Below the pieces are notes generated by a model, which made no database searches, was not told the origin of the DNA, and saw only the letters and a list, made by a program, of their open reading frames with translations. 64,000 nucleotides of DNA from NCBI GenBank assembly GCA_023662725.1, contig JAMPIL010000005.1, positions 34,019 through 98,018 of the forward strand. The letters are read 5' to 3'. Positions 9,819 through 20,456 of this stretch are shown in pieces. The translations under genes and the position numbers were made by a program. The stretch comes from Ruminococcus flavefaciens (GTDB taxonomy: Bacteria > Bacillota > Clostridia > Oscillospirales > Ruminococcaceae). The number at the start of each line of letters is the position of its first letter. Within the stretch, counting starts at the first letter, position 1.

Positions 9819-10519
9819 ATGAAAAATAAATTAATTGCATTAGCGGTTTCTTTATCATTGTTTTCGGCATAATGTAATACGTATATGCCGGCGATACAAG
9901 TGGATGCCGCAAGTCGTACTATGAATTTAAAAGTTTATTTCGATGTGACGACAACAACGCAATATGGTGTTCCCGGTGCATTTTATACACGTTTTCCGAG
10001 AATTGCATCTAAAGTTCAGGGGTTTTATTTCGGTGCTTTTTCAATTAACCTTAATTTTACCAATCTAAAACAGGCTGATGTTATTTCTACCGAAATGTCT
10101 AAATGTTTAACGGAATATGATAATACTAATTTTAACAGATATTGCGGAATAGTAGATGCATTATGCAGTTCAAGCCACCATACAAACGTGTTTAAAGTAA
10201 GAGATGATTTTTTCAGCAAAACAGGTTTTAATACATCTAATTGTGTTGCTGTATATTTGTCCTGTGGTATATTTTGTCATGGCAACAATTCAGCTCATGG
10301 TAATACATTTACTGCTTATGATTTTCTTGAAGTCAGAGATAGTGATTATGTTAGGTATAATACATCACTTGCTGACACAAAATATATTAATTATACATCG
10401 GAAGTATTAGCGCATGAAATAGGACATTTATATGGTGTTCTGGATCATTATAATACGGAATATGTAGTACTTGCAGAGAAACCATTATGGCAAATGCAGA
10501 TAATTATAATCATTCATAA
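9819..10519 (+). pseudogene. Secreted metzincin-type zinc metalloprotease, disrupted
   Basis: From the ATG at 9819 the frame encodes a signal peptide (MKNKLIALAVSLSLFSA) but meets TAA at 9870-9872, then stays open in the same frame to the zinc motif HEIGHLYGVLDH at about 10413-10448. Near 10460 the frame changes: the current frame runs into an odd hydrophobic tail ending at 10535, whereas the +2 frame gives a tail with STCRETIMANADNYNHS, a plausible Met-turn, and stops at 10517-10519. So the gene seems to carry both a nonsense codon and a one-base indel. An intact protein could only come from readthrough plus frameshift, or the sequence contains errors. An internal ATG at 9885 would give a leaderless 216-residue protein. 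The exact peptidase family is not certain. Confidence 0.7.
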
Positions 10520-10531
10520 GGGGGCGTTATC

Positions 10532-11158
10532 ATGAAAAAATATTTATCTTTGTTAATGTGCATATTAGCTCTTGTAAGCTGTGGAAAAAATGTTGCAGAT
10601 GAAGAAAAGGCAAACGTTGCTGAAACGACAGTGGTAATTTCACCTAAAGAAACAACAAATGTACGTGAGGATGAAGTAATAAGCTGTGATATTATCGATA
10701 CTACATTTTACAACAGCATTGAAGAGCTTAAAGAAGCGTATTCCGCTGCTCAGGGTTACAGTGCTGATGAGAAAGATGTAGATTTTCCTTACGCTCTTGC
10801 TTATGATGAAAATAAATATGAGCCGGATAAAATTTATGCTGAGCCTAATAATTACCACCATTATTCATTTAAAGATAAAGAAACAGGAAAGTATGTTACT
10901 ATTGGCATAAGCTATGCAACATATCTTACGGGAATTGAACAGTATTTTGAAGAAAATCCCAACGCAGAGCCTTATACAATAGAAACTGAAAAAGAACGCT
11001 TCAATGTAGCATTGCTTAAAACCCCTTACATTCCGGAAGAGAATTATGGCGTATTGTATATTCCAAAAGAACATTTTGAAGTTACAATATATGCAGATTA
11101 TTCCACAAAAGAAGAAATCATCGAATACGTTGATGATTTTGAAATTGAACCAGTATAA
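10532..11158 (+). CDS. Putative lipoprotein, unknown function
   Basis: The 208-residue product starts with a lipoprotein signal MKKYLSLLMCILALVSCGK (lipobox LVSC), then a short acidic/Thr linker, then a mixed domain from about residue 50 (DIIDTTFYNSIEELKEAYSA). I do not recognise the domain. The ATG follows AAGGGGG and overlaps by four bases the stop of the shifted metalloprotease reading. It is likely co-transcribed with that gene, and its base composition is similarly AT-rich compared with the ribosomal genes. Confidence 0.75.
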   Translation: MKKYLSLLMCILALVSCGKNVADEEKANVAETTVVISPKETTNVREDEVISCDIIDTTFYNSIEELKEAYSAAQGYSADEKDVDFPYALAYDENKYEPDKIYAEPNNYHHYSFKDKETGKYVTIGISYATYLTGIEQYFEENPNAEPYTIETEKERFNVALLKTPYIPEENYGVLYIPKEHFEVTIYADYSTKEEIIEYVDDFEIEPV

Positions 11159-11170
11159 ATAGTTGATCTG

Positions 11171-11200
11171 AGCCGCTTTTAAAAAGCGGCTTAAATTTTA
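11171..11200 (+). terminator. Terminator after the lipoprotein gene
   Basis: The arms AGCCGCTTTT and AAAAGCGGCT at 11171-11192 form a stem followed by a short T-rich run (TTAAATTTTA). It separates the lipoprotein gene from the two-component operon. Confidence 0.75.
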
Positions 11201-11212
11201 TATTAAAATTGA

Positions 11213-11241
11213 TTGACAATGTCGTAGTTTTGCGGTATAAT
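11213..11241 (+). promoter_or_regulatory. SigA promoter of the two-component/HtrA operon
   Basis: TTGACA at 11213-11218 and TATAAT at 11236-11241 with exactly 17 bp between them: a consensus promoter, 54 bp before the response regulator ATG. Confidence 0.9.
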
Positions 11242-11294
11242 TAATATAGATTATAATTAAATTTTGGAATAATAAAGAAAAGGAGCTAAGAAAA

Positions 11295-12002
11295 ATGGCA
11301 AATGAAAAAAGTTTAAAGGTTCTTATTGTTGACGATGATAAGAATATCTGCGATCTTCTCAGACTTTATCTCGAAAAAGACGGATATGGCGTTATTCTTT
11401 CTCATGACGGAGAAGAAGCCGTTGTTAAATTCAATGCTCTTAAACCAGATATGGTTCTTCTTGATATAATGCTTCCCGGAATGGACGGCTGGCAGGTTTG
11501 CCGGGAGATAAGAAAAAAATCCAATGTTCCTATCATTATGATAACGGCAAAGGGGGAAACGATAGATAAGGTCATAGGTCTTGAACTGGGTGCGGACGAC
11601 TATATCGTTAAACCTTTTGATGCAAAGGAAGTTATTGCCCGTATCAATGCCGTTACAAGACGTGTTGGAACAGGCAGCGCCGAGCCGGAAATAAAAGAGG
11701 TTCATTATGATAAGCTTTCTGTCAATATGACCCGCTATGAGCTTAAAGTGAACGGAAAAACTATTGATACTCCGCCGAAAGAGCTTGAGCTGCTTTTCTA
11801 TCTTGCTTCAAATCCGAACAGAGTTTATACCCGTGATCAGCTTCTTGACGAAGTGTGGGGATTTGAATATTACGGCGATTCAAGAACTATCGACGTACAT
11901 ATCAAACGTCTTCGTGAAAAACTTGAGGGTGTGTCTGAAAAGTGGACGCTCAAAACAGTATGGGGTGTAGGATATAAGTTTGAGGCAGACGAAGAAGAAT
12001 AA
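11295..12002 (+). CDS. OmpR/PhoB-family response regulator
   Basis: This DNA-binding regulator should be phosphorylated by the kinase encoded just downstream. Residues 1-120 form a receiver domain with acidic pocket VDDDKN, phospho-acceptor Asp57 in VLLDIMLPG, and Lys in DDYIVKPFDA. Residues about 138-232 are the winged helix of the OmpR class (LTFYLASNPNRVYTR-like region and DSRTIDVHIKRLREKL). The ATG follows AAAAGGAG. The sequence does not show what signal it serves; the neighbouring HtrA protease suggests envelope stress, by inference. Confidence 0.95.
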   Translation: MANEKSLKVLIVDDDKNICDLLRLYLEKDGYGVILSHDGEEAVVKFNALKPDMVLLDIMLPGMDGWQVCREIRKKSNVPIIMITAKGETIDKVIGLELGADDYIVKPFDAKEVIARINAVTRRVGTGSAEPEIKEVHYDKLSVNMTRYELKVNGKTIDTPPKELELLFYLASNPNRVYTRDQLLDEVWGFEYYGDSRTIDVHIKRLREKLEGVSEKWTLKTVWGVGYKFEADEEE

Positions 12003-12010
12003 GAAGTCTT

Positions 12011-12166
12011 AGAGCCTGTTCAGAATCTTTTTTGCACGTCTTTTCGATTAATTGGAGGCTTACTGCGTCAAAATCAGGGACATACATCAGTGTGTCTGTG
12101 AATTTTTCTTGTAATCAATAAAATTATGCTCGAAAATCCGCACATAAAAGATATTTAACAGGCTCT
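12011..12166. mobile_element. MITE-like element (156 bp) with 10-bp terminal inverted repeats
   Basis: AGAGCCTGTT at 12011-12020 is exactly repeated in inverse at 12157-12166 (AACAGGCTCT). The 156-bp unit lies between a response regulator and its kinase, where these genes are normally almost adjacent. It has no own start-to-stop gene, although the reverse strand from about 12104 to 12013 is open for about 30 codons. Ends beginning GAGCCTGTT resemble those of some insertion sequences. A target-site duplication is not clear. It could also be a conserved structured RNA. Confidence 0.5.
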
Positions 12167-12171
12167 TTAAA

Positions 12172-12206
12172 ATAACATGGGGGACTTTTGTCCCCTGTTT
12201 TGTTAT
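12172..12206 (+). terminator. Hairpin terminator between regulator and kinase genes
   Basis: A GC-rich stem (GGGGAC / GTCCCC with TTTT loop, about 12180-12195) is embedded in an extended palindrome flanked by ATAACA and TGTTTTGTTAT. The T-rich 3' side suggests partial termination, which would lower kinase relative to regulator expression. Confidence 0.6.
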
Positions 12207-12236
12207 GGAAAACCGTTTTTGTGTGGGGTGTTTTTA

Positions 12237-13733
12237 TTGAATTATAAGGAAAGCTCTTATTATAAGCTGTTCAGATTTTCATTTATTGTTATAATTTCTG
12301 TTCTTTTATTTTTAGGAGTAATTGTTATTTCCGTAAGCGCAAGAGTATTTAAAAATTCAAAGCTTAAAGACCTTGAATCAGACGGAAAACTTTTTATAAG
12401 ATGTCTTGAAGATGAATACGATGAAAGCGGAGATATTTTAAGTGACTCCATTCAAAAGCTTCACTTCTACTTTTCAAACGAAAACAGATTGAAAATATAT
12501 TTTTATGATATGAATGGCGAATGTATCTTTTCTGCTTCCGATTATGATGAAGAGTTTTTAAATGAATTAAATCCTTATAATAACGTATTGAAGCCTTCAG
12601 ATAAGAACGAGTCGCTTTCGGGAAGTGTTAAAAAAGCAGTTGACGGTAAGGAGAAATGTTACCTTGATATGGATTCGAGCTCCCTTTCTAAAAATGAACC
12701 CTATCTGATTTATGGAACTAAGGCTGTTCTTAGACATGATAATCATGAATCGGCGGAGAAAATTTATATTCTTTTCTGCGGAAAAACGGACAGCATTAAT
12801 AAATTTACACAGAAAATGATCATTTTTTATGTGATCTTTGCGTTCCTTGCAATATATTTGTCGTACGTTATGCTTAAAAAGCGTATGAAAAAACTTACTG
12901 CATATGAATATGATTTTCTTAGAATAAGTGAAAGATATGCAAAAAATGATTTCACGGAAAAGCTTAGCACTGATATAGACGGCATTCCTAAGGCGATAAC
13001 TGAATATATAAACGTTCTTGCCGCAAATGTTGAAAACAGTGAAGCCGTTTCAAAAACTTTTATAGCCAATGTTTCGCATGAACTTCGTACTCCGATGACT
13101 ACAATCGGCGGCTTTGTTTCAGGAATTATTGACGGAACTATTCCGAAATCGAAACAAAGTGAATATCTGATTCTTGTCAATAATGAGATAAAAAGACTGA
13201 AAATACTTATCTCTTCCATGCTTAATATGACGAAGTTTGAATCGGGAACTATGACTCCAAATTTCAGCGAAACTAATCTTACCGACCTTGTTATTCAGAC
13301 GGTTCTTATGTTTGAGAAGAAGATAGAAGCTAAAAAGCTTGAGGTTGAAGGTCTTGACGGCAACAGACTTATTGCCGTTGCTGATGCCGATCTTATTCAG
13401 CAGGTTATATATAATCTTGTTGAAAATGCCGTTAAATTTATTGATATAGGTGGAACGCTTTCTTTCCGTATTGAAAAAAATGACGGAATGAATGAAATAG
13501 CAGTCAGAAATACAGGAGAAGGTCTTACGGATTCTGAAATCCAGCAGGTTTTTGACAGATTCTATAAAACGGATTCCTCAAGAGGAAAAGATGCAACGGG
13601 ACTTGGAATTGGTCTTTCTATTTCAAGAAAAATAGCTCATCTTCATAAAGGTCATATTGTCGTTAAAAGCGTTTACGGCGAATATACGGAATTTATTCTT
13701 CAGATTCCGGATTTGAAAAAGAGAGAGCATTAA
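12237..13733 (+). CDS. Membrane sensor histidine kinase
   Basis: This is the partner kinase of the preceding regulator. It has a transmembrane segment near residues 12-34, an extracellular sensor of roughly 160 residues, a second transmembrane segment around 197-216, a HAMP-like linker, the H-box SHELRTPMTTIGG, the N-box IYNLVENAVKF and the G-box ATGLGIGLSISRKIA. I chose TTG at 12237, which follows GGGGTG by five bases; the ATG at 12177 lies inside a terminator stem and would add 20 unlikely residues, and GTG at 12228 is another possibility. The product would be 498 residues. The ligand is unknown. Confidence 0.92.
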   Translation: MNYKESSYYKLFRFSFIVIISVLLFLGVIVISVSARVFKNSKLKDLESDGKLFIRCLEDEYDESGDILSDSIQKLHFYFSNENRLKIYFYDMNGECIFSASDYDEEFLNELNPYNNVLKPSDKNESLSGSVKKAVDGKEKCYLDMDSSSLSKNEPYLIYGTKAVLRHDNHESAEKIYILFCGKTDSINKFTQKMIIFYVIFAFLAIYLSYVMLKKRMKKLTAYEYDFLRISERYAKNDFTEKLSTDIDGIPKAITEYINVLAANVENSEAVSKTFIANVSHELRTPMTTIGGFVSGIIDGTIPKSKQSEYLILVNNEIKRLKILISSMLNMTKFESGTMTPNFSETNLTDLVIQTVLMFEKKIEAKKLEVEGLDGNRLIAVADADLIQQVIYNLVENAVKFIDIGGTLSFRIEKNDGMNEIAVRNTGEGLTDSEIQQVFDRFYKTDSSRGKDATGLGIGLSISRKIAHLHKGHIVVKSVYGEYTEFILQIPDLKKREH

Positions 13734-13768
13734 ATCTTTATATTTATAATTCAGGAAAGGACTTTTTT

Positions 13769-15190
13769 ATGGACGACAGAGAAAATGACATCATTATGAA
13801 AAGCGCAGAACCTGAAAATCCTGATGCAGGGGAAACAGATGCAAGTACTCCGAAGCATGAACAGGAATCTTCTGAGAGCGTTCAGAATCATAATTATAAG
13901 GTTGGATACGATGCCTTTATGTATGAGCCTATAGGCTTTGAAGAGCTTGAAAAACAGCAGCAGGAGCTAAGCAGCGACGCTGAAAGTGTTGTTAAGCCAA
14001 ATACAAAAAGAACTAAAGGAGAAACGACAGCGATAGTTCTGTTTCTGATACTCATCATCGGTTCAGCCGCTCTCGCTGTATTTGGAATAGTAAACGATAT
14101 TGTGAACAGCAAGCAGGCTATCGAAAAAATTGCAGCAACAAAGAAGGTGTTGTTCTACAAAGAATCAAAGCCGGAGAATGCCAATATAGAAGCGGTTATT
14201 CCTGATAAAAACGGCAAATATACAATAGCCGGAGTCGCTAAACTTGTTAAGCCTTCTATCGTTGAGATATACACCTATGATTCAAAATCGGACGCTTCTT
14301 TTGGAAATTCTGTCGGAACGGGTTCTGGCATCGTTTTTTCCGATGATGGATATATTATAACAAACGCTCACGTTCTTAAAGAGAACGGTTTCCACATTGT
14401 CAACACTTTGGACGGTAAATCGTATGACGCTGAAATAATAGGCAGAGATGTTAAAACTGATATCGCAGTTATAAAGGTTGAAGGAGCAAATCTTATTCCG
14501 GCAACTTTTGGTGATTCCGACGACGCAATAGTCGGTGAACAAGTTGTTGCTATAGGAAATCCGGCTAATCTTTCAAGCACTGTTACCGATGGAATTATTT
14601 CCGCTATCGACAGAAAGATCAGAAGCGACGGCACCTCCTTTGAAATGAATTGTATTCAGACGAATGCTGATATCAGTCCCGGAAATTCCGGCGGCGCTCT
14701 TGTAAATATGTACGGAGAGGTTATCGGAATAACCTCGTCCAAATATGTAAGCAGCAGCTTTGAAGGTCTTGGCTTTGCGATAACAACAAACGAAGCTCTT
14801 CCGATCATAGAAGAGCTTATCAGACAGGGATATGTCAGCGGACGCTTTAGAATAGGAATCCAGCTTGTTGATATGTCAACTGCGGCAAATGTTCTTCGTA
14901 TCGAGGAACTTCTCGGTTTTGAGCTTCCGGATGATTTCTCCGGAATTTATATAGATTCTATAAGCGAGGATGCCGATATTTTCAACACGGAGCTTGAAGA
15001 GGGCGATTTTATAACTGAGATCAACAGAAAGCATGTCAGAACTTACAATGAGTTTTATGAAGCTGTAAGCAGTCAATATGGCGTTGGGGATACTGTTCCG
15101 GCGAAGTGCGCTCATGTTGAAGAGGACGGAAATATCTCTTATTATGACATTAAGTTCAAGCTTATGGAGGATTATTCGGGAAATTATTAA
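13769..15190 (+). CDS. HtrA/DegP-like membrane-anchored serine protease
   Basis: The 473-residue protein has a cytoplasmic acidic N-terminus, one membrane anchor near residues 88-110, a trypsin-like domain and a C-terminal PDZ domain from about residue 365. The triad is visible: His in ITNAHVL near 200, Asp in DIAVIKV, and Ser in SPGNSGGAL near 306. HtrA proteases degrade misfolded envelope proteins. It follows the kinase by 35 nt (GGAAAGGAC ribosome site), so it is probably a member of the same operon and may be a target of the two-component system. Confidence 0.93.
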   Translation: MDDRENDIIMKSAEPENPDAGETDASTPKHEQESSESVQNHNYKVGYDAFMYEPIGFEELEKQQQELSSDAESVVKPNTKRTKGETTAIVLFLILIIGSAALAVFGIVNDIVNSKQAIEKIAATKKVLFYKESKPENANIEAVIPDKNGKYTIAGVAKLVKPSIVEIYTYDSKSDASFGNSVGTGSGIVFSDDGYIITNAHVLKENGFHIVNTLDGKSYDAEIIGRDVKTDIAVIKVEGANLIPATFGDSDDAIVGEQVVAIGNPANLSSTVTDGIISAIDRKIRSDGTSFEMNCIQTNADISPGNSGGALVNMYGEVIGITSSKYVSSSFEGLGFAITTNEALPIIEELIRQGYVSGRFRIGIQLVDMSTAANVLRIEELLGFELPDDFSGIYIDSISEDADIFNTELEEGDFITEINRKHVRTYNEFYEAVSSQYGVGDTVPAKCAHVEEDGNISYYDIKFKLMEDYSGNY

Positions 15191-15199
15191 TTCACGTAT

Positions 15200-15598
15200 T
15201 CACGTTCTAAGACTTTTCGGTCTTTTTGAATTAACTCCGGTCACACCGCCGATTGCTCCTGAGACTACAAGCAGGAGCAATTTTTTTATTCCCGTAAAGC
15301 TTCCGGCAAAGACGATTCCAAATATAAGGAGAGCGAAATAAAGTAAAACTCCGCAGATAATGCCCTCGATAAGACCTTTTTTCCGTCTGTGTTTGCCGCA
15401 GAAAAAAGATCCGGAAAAAGCTCCTGCGAAAAGCGGGATCAGTGAAATAAAGCGGATCGCTTTCAAGTCGCTTATAAATAAGAATGCAAATAAAGCCATT
15501 AATGCTGTTACGATGAGTGTGGATAATATTCCGACAGCGGCAGAAGCTATAAAGCTTAGCAGACTGTTTGTCCATATGCTCTGACGGTTACTTCGCAT
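15200..15598 (-). CDS. TIGR04086-family small membrane protein
   Basis: This 132-residue protein has four hydrophobic segments (for example VGILSTLIVTALMALFAFL and GVLLYFALLIFGIVFAG) and a basic loop GKHRRKKGLIEGI. It matches my recollection of the TIGR04086 family, which often neighbours yajC in clostridia; the function is unknown. The ATG at 15598 is preceded by GCGGAGG, which is also the 3' arm of the hairpin after yajC. Confidence 0.8.
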   Translation of the reverse strand: MRSNRQSIWTNSLLSFIASAAVGILSTLIVTALMALFAFLFISDLKAIRFISLIPLFAGAFSGSFFCGKHRRKKGLIEGIICGVLLYFALLIFGIVFAGSFTGIKKLLLLVVSGAIGGVTGVNSKRPKSLRT

Positions 15599-15645
15599 AA
15601 GAAAACCTCCGCAAAAAGAATTGTTCTTTCAATTCTATGCGGAGG
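15599..15645 (-). terminator. Hairpin after yajC that contains the next gene's ribosome site
   Basis: Arms CCTCCGCA (15606-15613) and TGCGGAGG (15638-15645) pair, with an inner AGAATT/AATTCT stem. On the minus strand the stem is followed by TTTTCTT and then the ATG at 15598. It can act as a terminator for yajC, and the stem sequesters the GGAGG of the TIGR04086 gene. Confidence 0.75.
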
Positions 15646-15654
15646 CTATTTTGA

Positions 15655-16191
15655 TTATTCTTCTTCTTTTTTATTCTTCTTAGACTTTTTCTTTTCATCA
15701 GCGTCATCGTCAACGAGCTGTGCGGAAGCAAGTCCGGCATTTTCGGATTTCTTGTTTGCAGCAGCGGCTTTCATTTCCTTATAGCGCTCAGCAGCTGTAA
15801 CGTTTTCTGTAATTGCCCATGTTTTGATTCTGAGCTTATGTCTTTCACCGCCTGTTTCGATAACGACTGTATCGTCGCCTGTACGTACAACGATTCCGAC
15901 AATTCCTCCGCCTGTGATGACTTCGTCGCCCACCTGAAGACTGCTTTGCATTGCTTTCATTTCCTTGTCTCTCTTTTTCTGCGGTCTGATAGCAATGAAA
16001 TAGAGGAGAACAAACATGATGATAAGCGGGAAGAATGTCATAAGAAGGCTTCCGCCTCCGCTCGGTTCAGTGTTTGAAGCTTCGGATGCAGCGGTTGCAT
16101 CTTCGGCAAAAGCGGACATTGCAGTAAAAATCGCCATTGCCGACATTGAAACAGCGGCAGCAGCAGAAGCTATAAATTTTTTCAGTGTCAT
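15655..16191 (-). CDS. yajC: Preprotein translocase subunit YajC
   Basis: YajC joins the SecDF-YajC complex that assists Sec export. The core is present: membrane segment FFPLIIMFVLLYFIAIRPQK followed by SLQVGDEVITGGGIVGIV. I chose ATG at 16191 (MTLKKFIASA), which is seven bases after GGAG. The product is 178 residues, longer than usual, because an extra N-terminal hydrophobic segment ending in SAFAEDA looks like a cleavable signal peptide, and the C-terminal tail is Lys/Asp-rich (DDDADEKKKSKKNKKEEE). Confidence 0.93.
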   Translation of the reverse strand: MTLKKFIASAAAAVSMSAMAIFTAMSAFAEDATAASEASNTEPSGGGSLLMTFFPLIIMFVLLYFIAIRPQKKRDKEMKAMQSSLQVGDEVITGGGIVGIVVRTGDDTVVIETGGERHKLRIKTWAITENVTAAERYKEMKAAAANKKSENAGLASAQLVDDDADEKKKSKKNKKEEE

Positions 16192-16243
16192 AATAATCTC
16201 CAATCTGCCGCATATTACGGCAATTCAAATAAATACAATAGAT

Positions 16244-16272
16244 ATTATATCATAATAAGAATTTAATTGCAA
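16244..16272 (-). promoter_or_regulatory. SigA promoter of yajC
   Basis: On the minus strand TTGCAA (16272-16267) and TATAAT (16249-16244) are 17 bp apart, about 53 bp before the yajC start. Confidence 0.75.
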
Positions 16273-16462
16273 GTCTTTTTTGCCGATTTCACGCAAGATT
16301 CACAAAATTTGTATGTTGGGAAAAAATAACCATATTATAACTAAGAAAACCAATAAAATACGCTGATTATTTGTCAACAAAGTGTTGAATGAATTGTGCA
16401 AAATACCAAAGTTTGTGAAAGTTTGCAGAATATACTTGATTTATTGAAAAAAGGTGGTAAAA

Positions 16463-16494
16463 TATAATTAGCACTCAAAGAATAAGAGTGCTAA
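16463..16494 (+). promoter_or_regulatory. CIRCE operator and overlapping -10 box for groESL
   Basis: A perfect CIRCE element, TTAGCACTC-N9-GAGTGCTAA, lies at 16468-16494. It is the binding site of the heat-shock repressor HrcA. It overlaps a TATAAT at 16463-16468. A -35 is less certain; TTATTG at 16441-16446 gives 16-bp spacing. The groESL operon is therefore expected to be HrcA-repressed. Confidence 0.97.
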
Positions 16495-16521
16495 ACACCA
16501 ATTGTTTTGATTATTTTTTAG

Positions 16522-16806
<285 letters not shown>

Positions 16807-16881
16807 TTTCATAAAGATTGATAACTTTATTTCCGTATATTCAGACGGAGAACATAACATATTATAATTAAAGGAGATTGA

Positions 16882-18510
<1,629 letters not shown>

Positions 18511-18583
18511 GCAGCGTGACGATATCATCGTCTCATATTTGTTAACGTAAGGCAAACAGCTAAAACACTTTAAAAAACACGAT

Positions 18584-18620
18584 AAAAAAGGACGAATCTT
18601 ATAGGTTCGTCCTTTTAATT
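18584..18620. terminator. Bidirectional terminator between groEL and 18631 gene
   Basis: Arms AAAAGGACGAA (18586-18596) and TTCGTCCTTTT (18606-18616) are flanked by A-rich 5' and T-rich 3' sequence, so it can stop transcription from both convergent units. The same stem sequence is used again at 30093-30125. Confidence 0.88.
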
Positions 18621-18630
18621 ATTTATAGAA

Positions 18631-20436
18631 TCAATAAACAATATTATGATCAAAAACTAAAATATAATATTCTGTTCCGTTTACGAAAGCGGAAAGATTT
18701 TGCGATGCGTCTTCAATAAGAGAATTTTGACCGTTTGCAATAGTGCTGTATTCGTAAGAAGTCAGAAGCAGGAAGTATTCATCCTGTCCCGGCTGATCTT
18801 TATACCACTCCGATGAGGACTGATATAAACGCTTTGAAACGCCGTATTCGCTGACATTTACGTCACGAACCTTTACTTCTGAATCTGATATAAGGGTTAT
18901 TGCGTTAGCGTTCCAGAATGAAGCGTAGCCGTATGAAAGTCCGGCTTCTTCGAGAAGCTCGGTAAGTCCGAAAAGATAGTTTTCTTTCTTGTAATCTTTT
19001 TTGGAAAGATTGATAAGTCCCTGAATATTCAAAATTGAAACAAGTATTACGGGAATTGAAATAAGAGCTATTATCCTTCCCGACGAAATTTTGCTTACTG
19101 CTATGTAGTGTACAAATATTATTGAGAGCATAAGGGATGTCCCGATTATGGGAGTAAGTCTCCAGTCGGCAGAGGAGAGGAGTCCGCAGATATATCCGAC
19201 AAGAACTATCGCTGAAGACGCCCAGTGAATCCATATCCAGATGCGAAGCGCCTGAGAACCTTTGGCCTTTTTGATTTTGGAATAATAGCAGGTTGCAATA
19301 ACCGGCATTACGGCAAGAATGACTGAAGCGGCAATGCGAAGAAGATTTAAAATGCTTTCTTTTTCAAATAGAGGCTGATTGGTCATATCCTCAACTCCGA
19401 AAAGTCTCATCCATGCAAGCGGGAGATTTTGAATATGCTCTATCCATGTACTCATACCTGAATAAGCGGAATATGCCTCCTGATAACCCGCAGTCATATC
19501 GCCGACCCAGCGTTCGTTAAGTTTTATTCCTAAGAGTATCATAACTCCGAAAATTGCTGCTGAGCCGAATGTTTTAAGGGTTTTCAAACTGAAAATTTTG
19601 TTTGAGTCATTCGCAAATGCTTCTGCAAAAATAGCAGCAATGAATGGTATGGCAAAAATTGAAAGAGCGGATATACCGTCGGTTGCAGTGAACATGACGA
19701 ATACGGCAAGACAGACGAACGTTATGAGGAAATGAAGAAATAATCTTTGAGCTTTTTTGTCTTTTGGATCAAGACTTTGTCTTTTATGTGAAAGATTCAG
19801 AAGCCGGAAATAAAGGTATAATCCGATTACAATAAAAAGAAGTCCGAGGGAATAATAAATCGTATGCTGCCAGAAAATTTCACGGAGTTTTGATGAAGAA
19901 ACCGTGACAGCAAGCATAACTGAACCGGCGAAACAGATGCTTCTTAAATTCCAGTGCATTTCCTTCAGCATAAGACAGAAGAAAACAACAAGAAGAGCAA
20001 GATAGCTGAGCATACCAATGATATGAGCTTTAAGCGACAGTCCGAAAATCGAGATAAGCGGCTGCATAATAAGATTTATGCCGAATGGGAGGAAGCAGGC
20101 GTAGCTGAAATTCTCATCGTAAATATGACCGCTTTCATGGGAAGCGTTTGCCCACATAATAGTATCGGTGCAGTCAGCATGAAACTCGGATTTGAAACCT
20201 ACCGTGATGTAATAAACCACACTGGCTATAACACCGAGAAAAATTAAAATTGGCAGGATATATGAAATAACCGTGATTATTTTGTCTTTATTTTTGACAA
20301 TACATTTGCCAAAACGGAGCAGTGAATTTTCCTTTTTTTCAGTTTTCGCAGCATTTTGAATGTCTTTTTCAACAACGGACTGCTGTTTATTCGTCAGTTC
20401 CGTTTCTGAATCTTTAATAATTGATGAATCAGGCAT
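18631..20436 (-). CDS. Polytopic membrane protein, possibly GT-C-type glycosyltransferase
   Basis: The product (601 residues from the ATG at 20436, behind AAAGGAG) has a charged cytoplasmic N-terminus of about 50 residues and roughly eleven membrane segments, then a C-terminal soluble part with LISDSEVKVRDVNVSEYGVS. The layout resembles membrane glycosyltransferases of the GT-C type or GtrII-like proteins, but no catalytic motif was identified, so this is inference. It follows a GtrA flippase-like gene and an FAD oxidoreductase. A longer reading from 20466 lacks a ribosome site. Confidence 0.6.
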   Translation of the reverse strand: MPDSSIIKDSETELTNKQQSVVEKDIQNAAKTEKKENSLLRFGKCIVKNKDKIITVISYILPILIFLGVIASVVYYITVGFKSEFHADCTDTIMWANASHESGHIYDENFSYACFLPFGINLIMQPLISIFGLSLKAHIIGMLSYLALLVVFFCLMLKEMHWNLRSICFAGSVMLAVTVSSSKLREIFWQHTIYYSLGLLFIVIGLYLYFRLLNLSHKRQSLDPKDKKAQRLFLHFLITFVCLAVFVMFTATDGISALSIFAIPFIAAIFAEAFANDSNKIFSLKTLKTFGSAAIFGVMILLGIKLNERWVGDMTAGYQEAYSAYSGMSTWIEHIQNLPLAWMRLFGVEDMTNQPLFEKESILNLLRIAASVILAVMPVIATCYYSKIKKAKGSQALRIWIWIHWASSAIVLVGYICGLLSSADWRLTPIIGTSLMLSIIFVHYIAVSKISSGRIIALISIPVILVSILNIQGLINLSKKDYKKENYLFGLTELLEEAGLSYGYASFWNANAITLISDSEVKVRDVNVSEYGVSKRLYQSSSEWYKDQPGQDEYFLLLTSYEYSTIANGQNSLIEDASQNLSAFVNGTEYYILVFDHNIVY

Positions 20437-20456
20437 GATATACTCCTTTCTACGAT

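Noticed and set aside
12177-12236. Upstream ATG start of the histidine kinase
   Set aside because: It lies in a terminator-like hairpin without ribosome site and would add 20 residues of Cys/Phe-rich leader; TTG at 12237 fits better.
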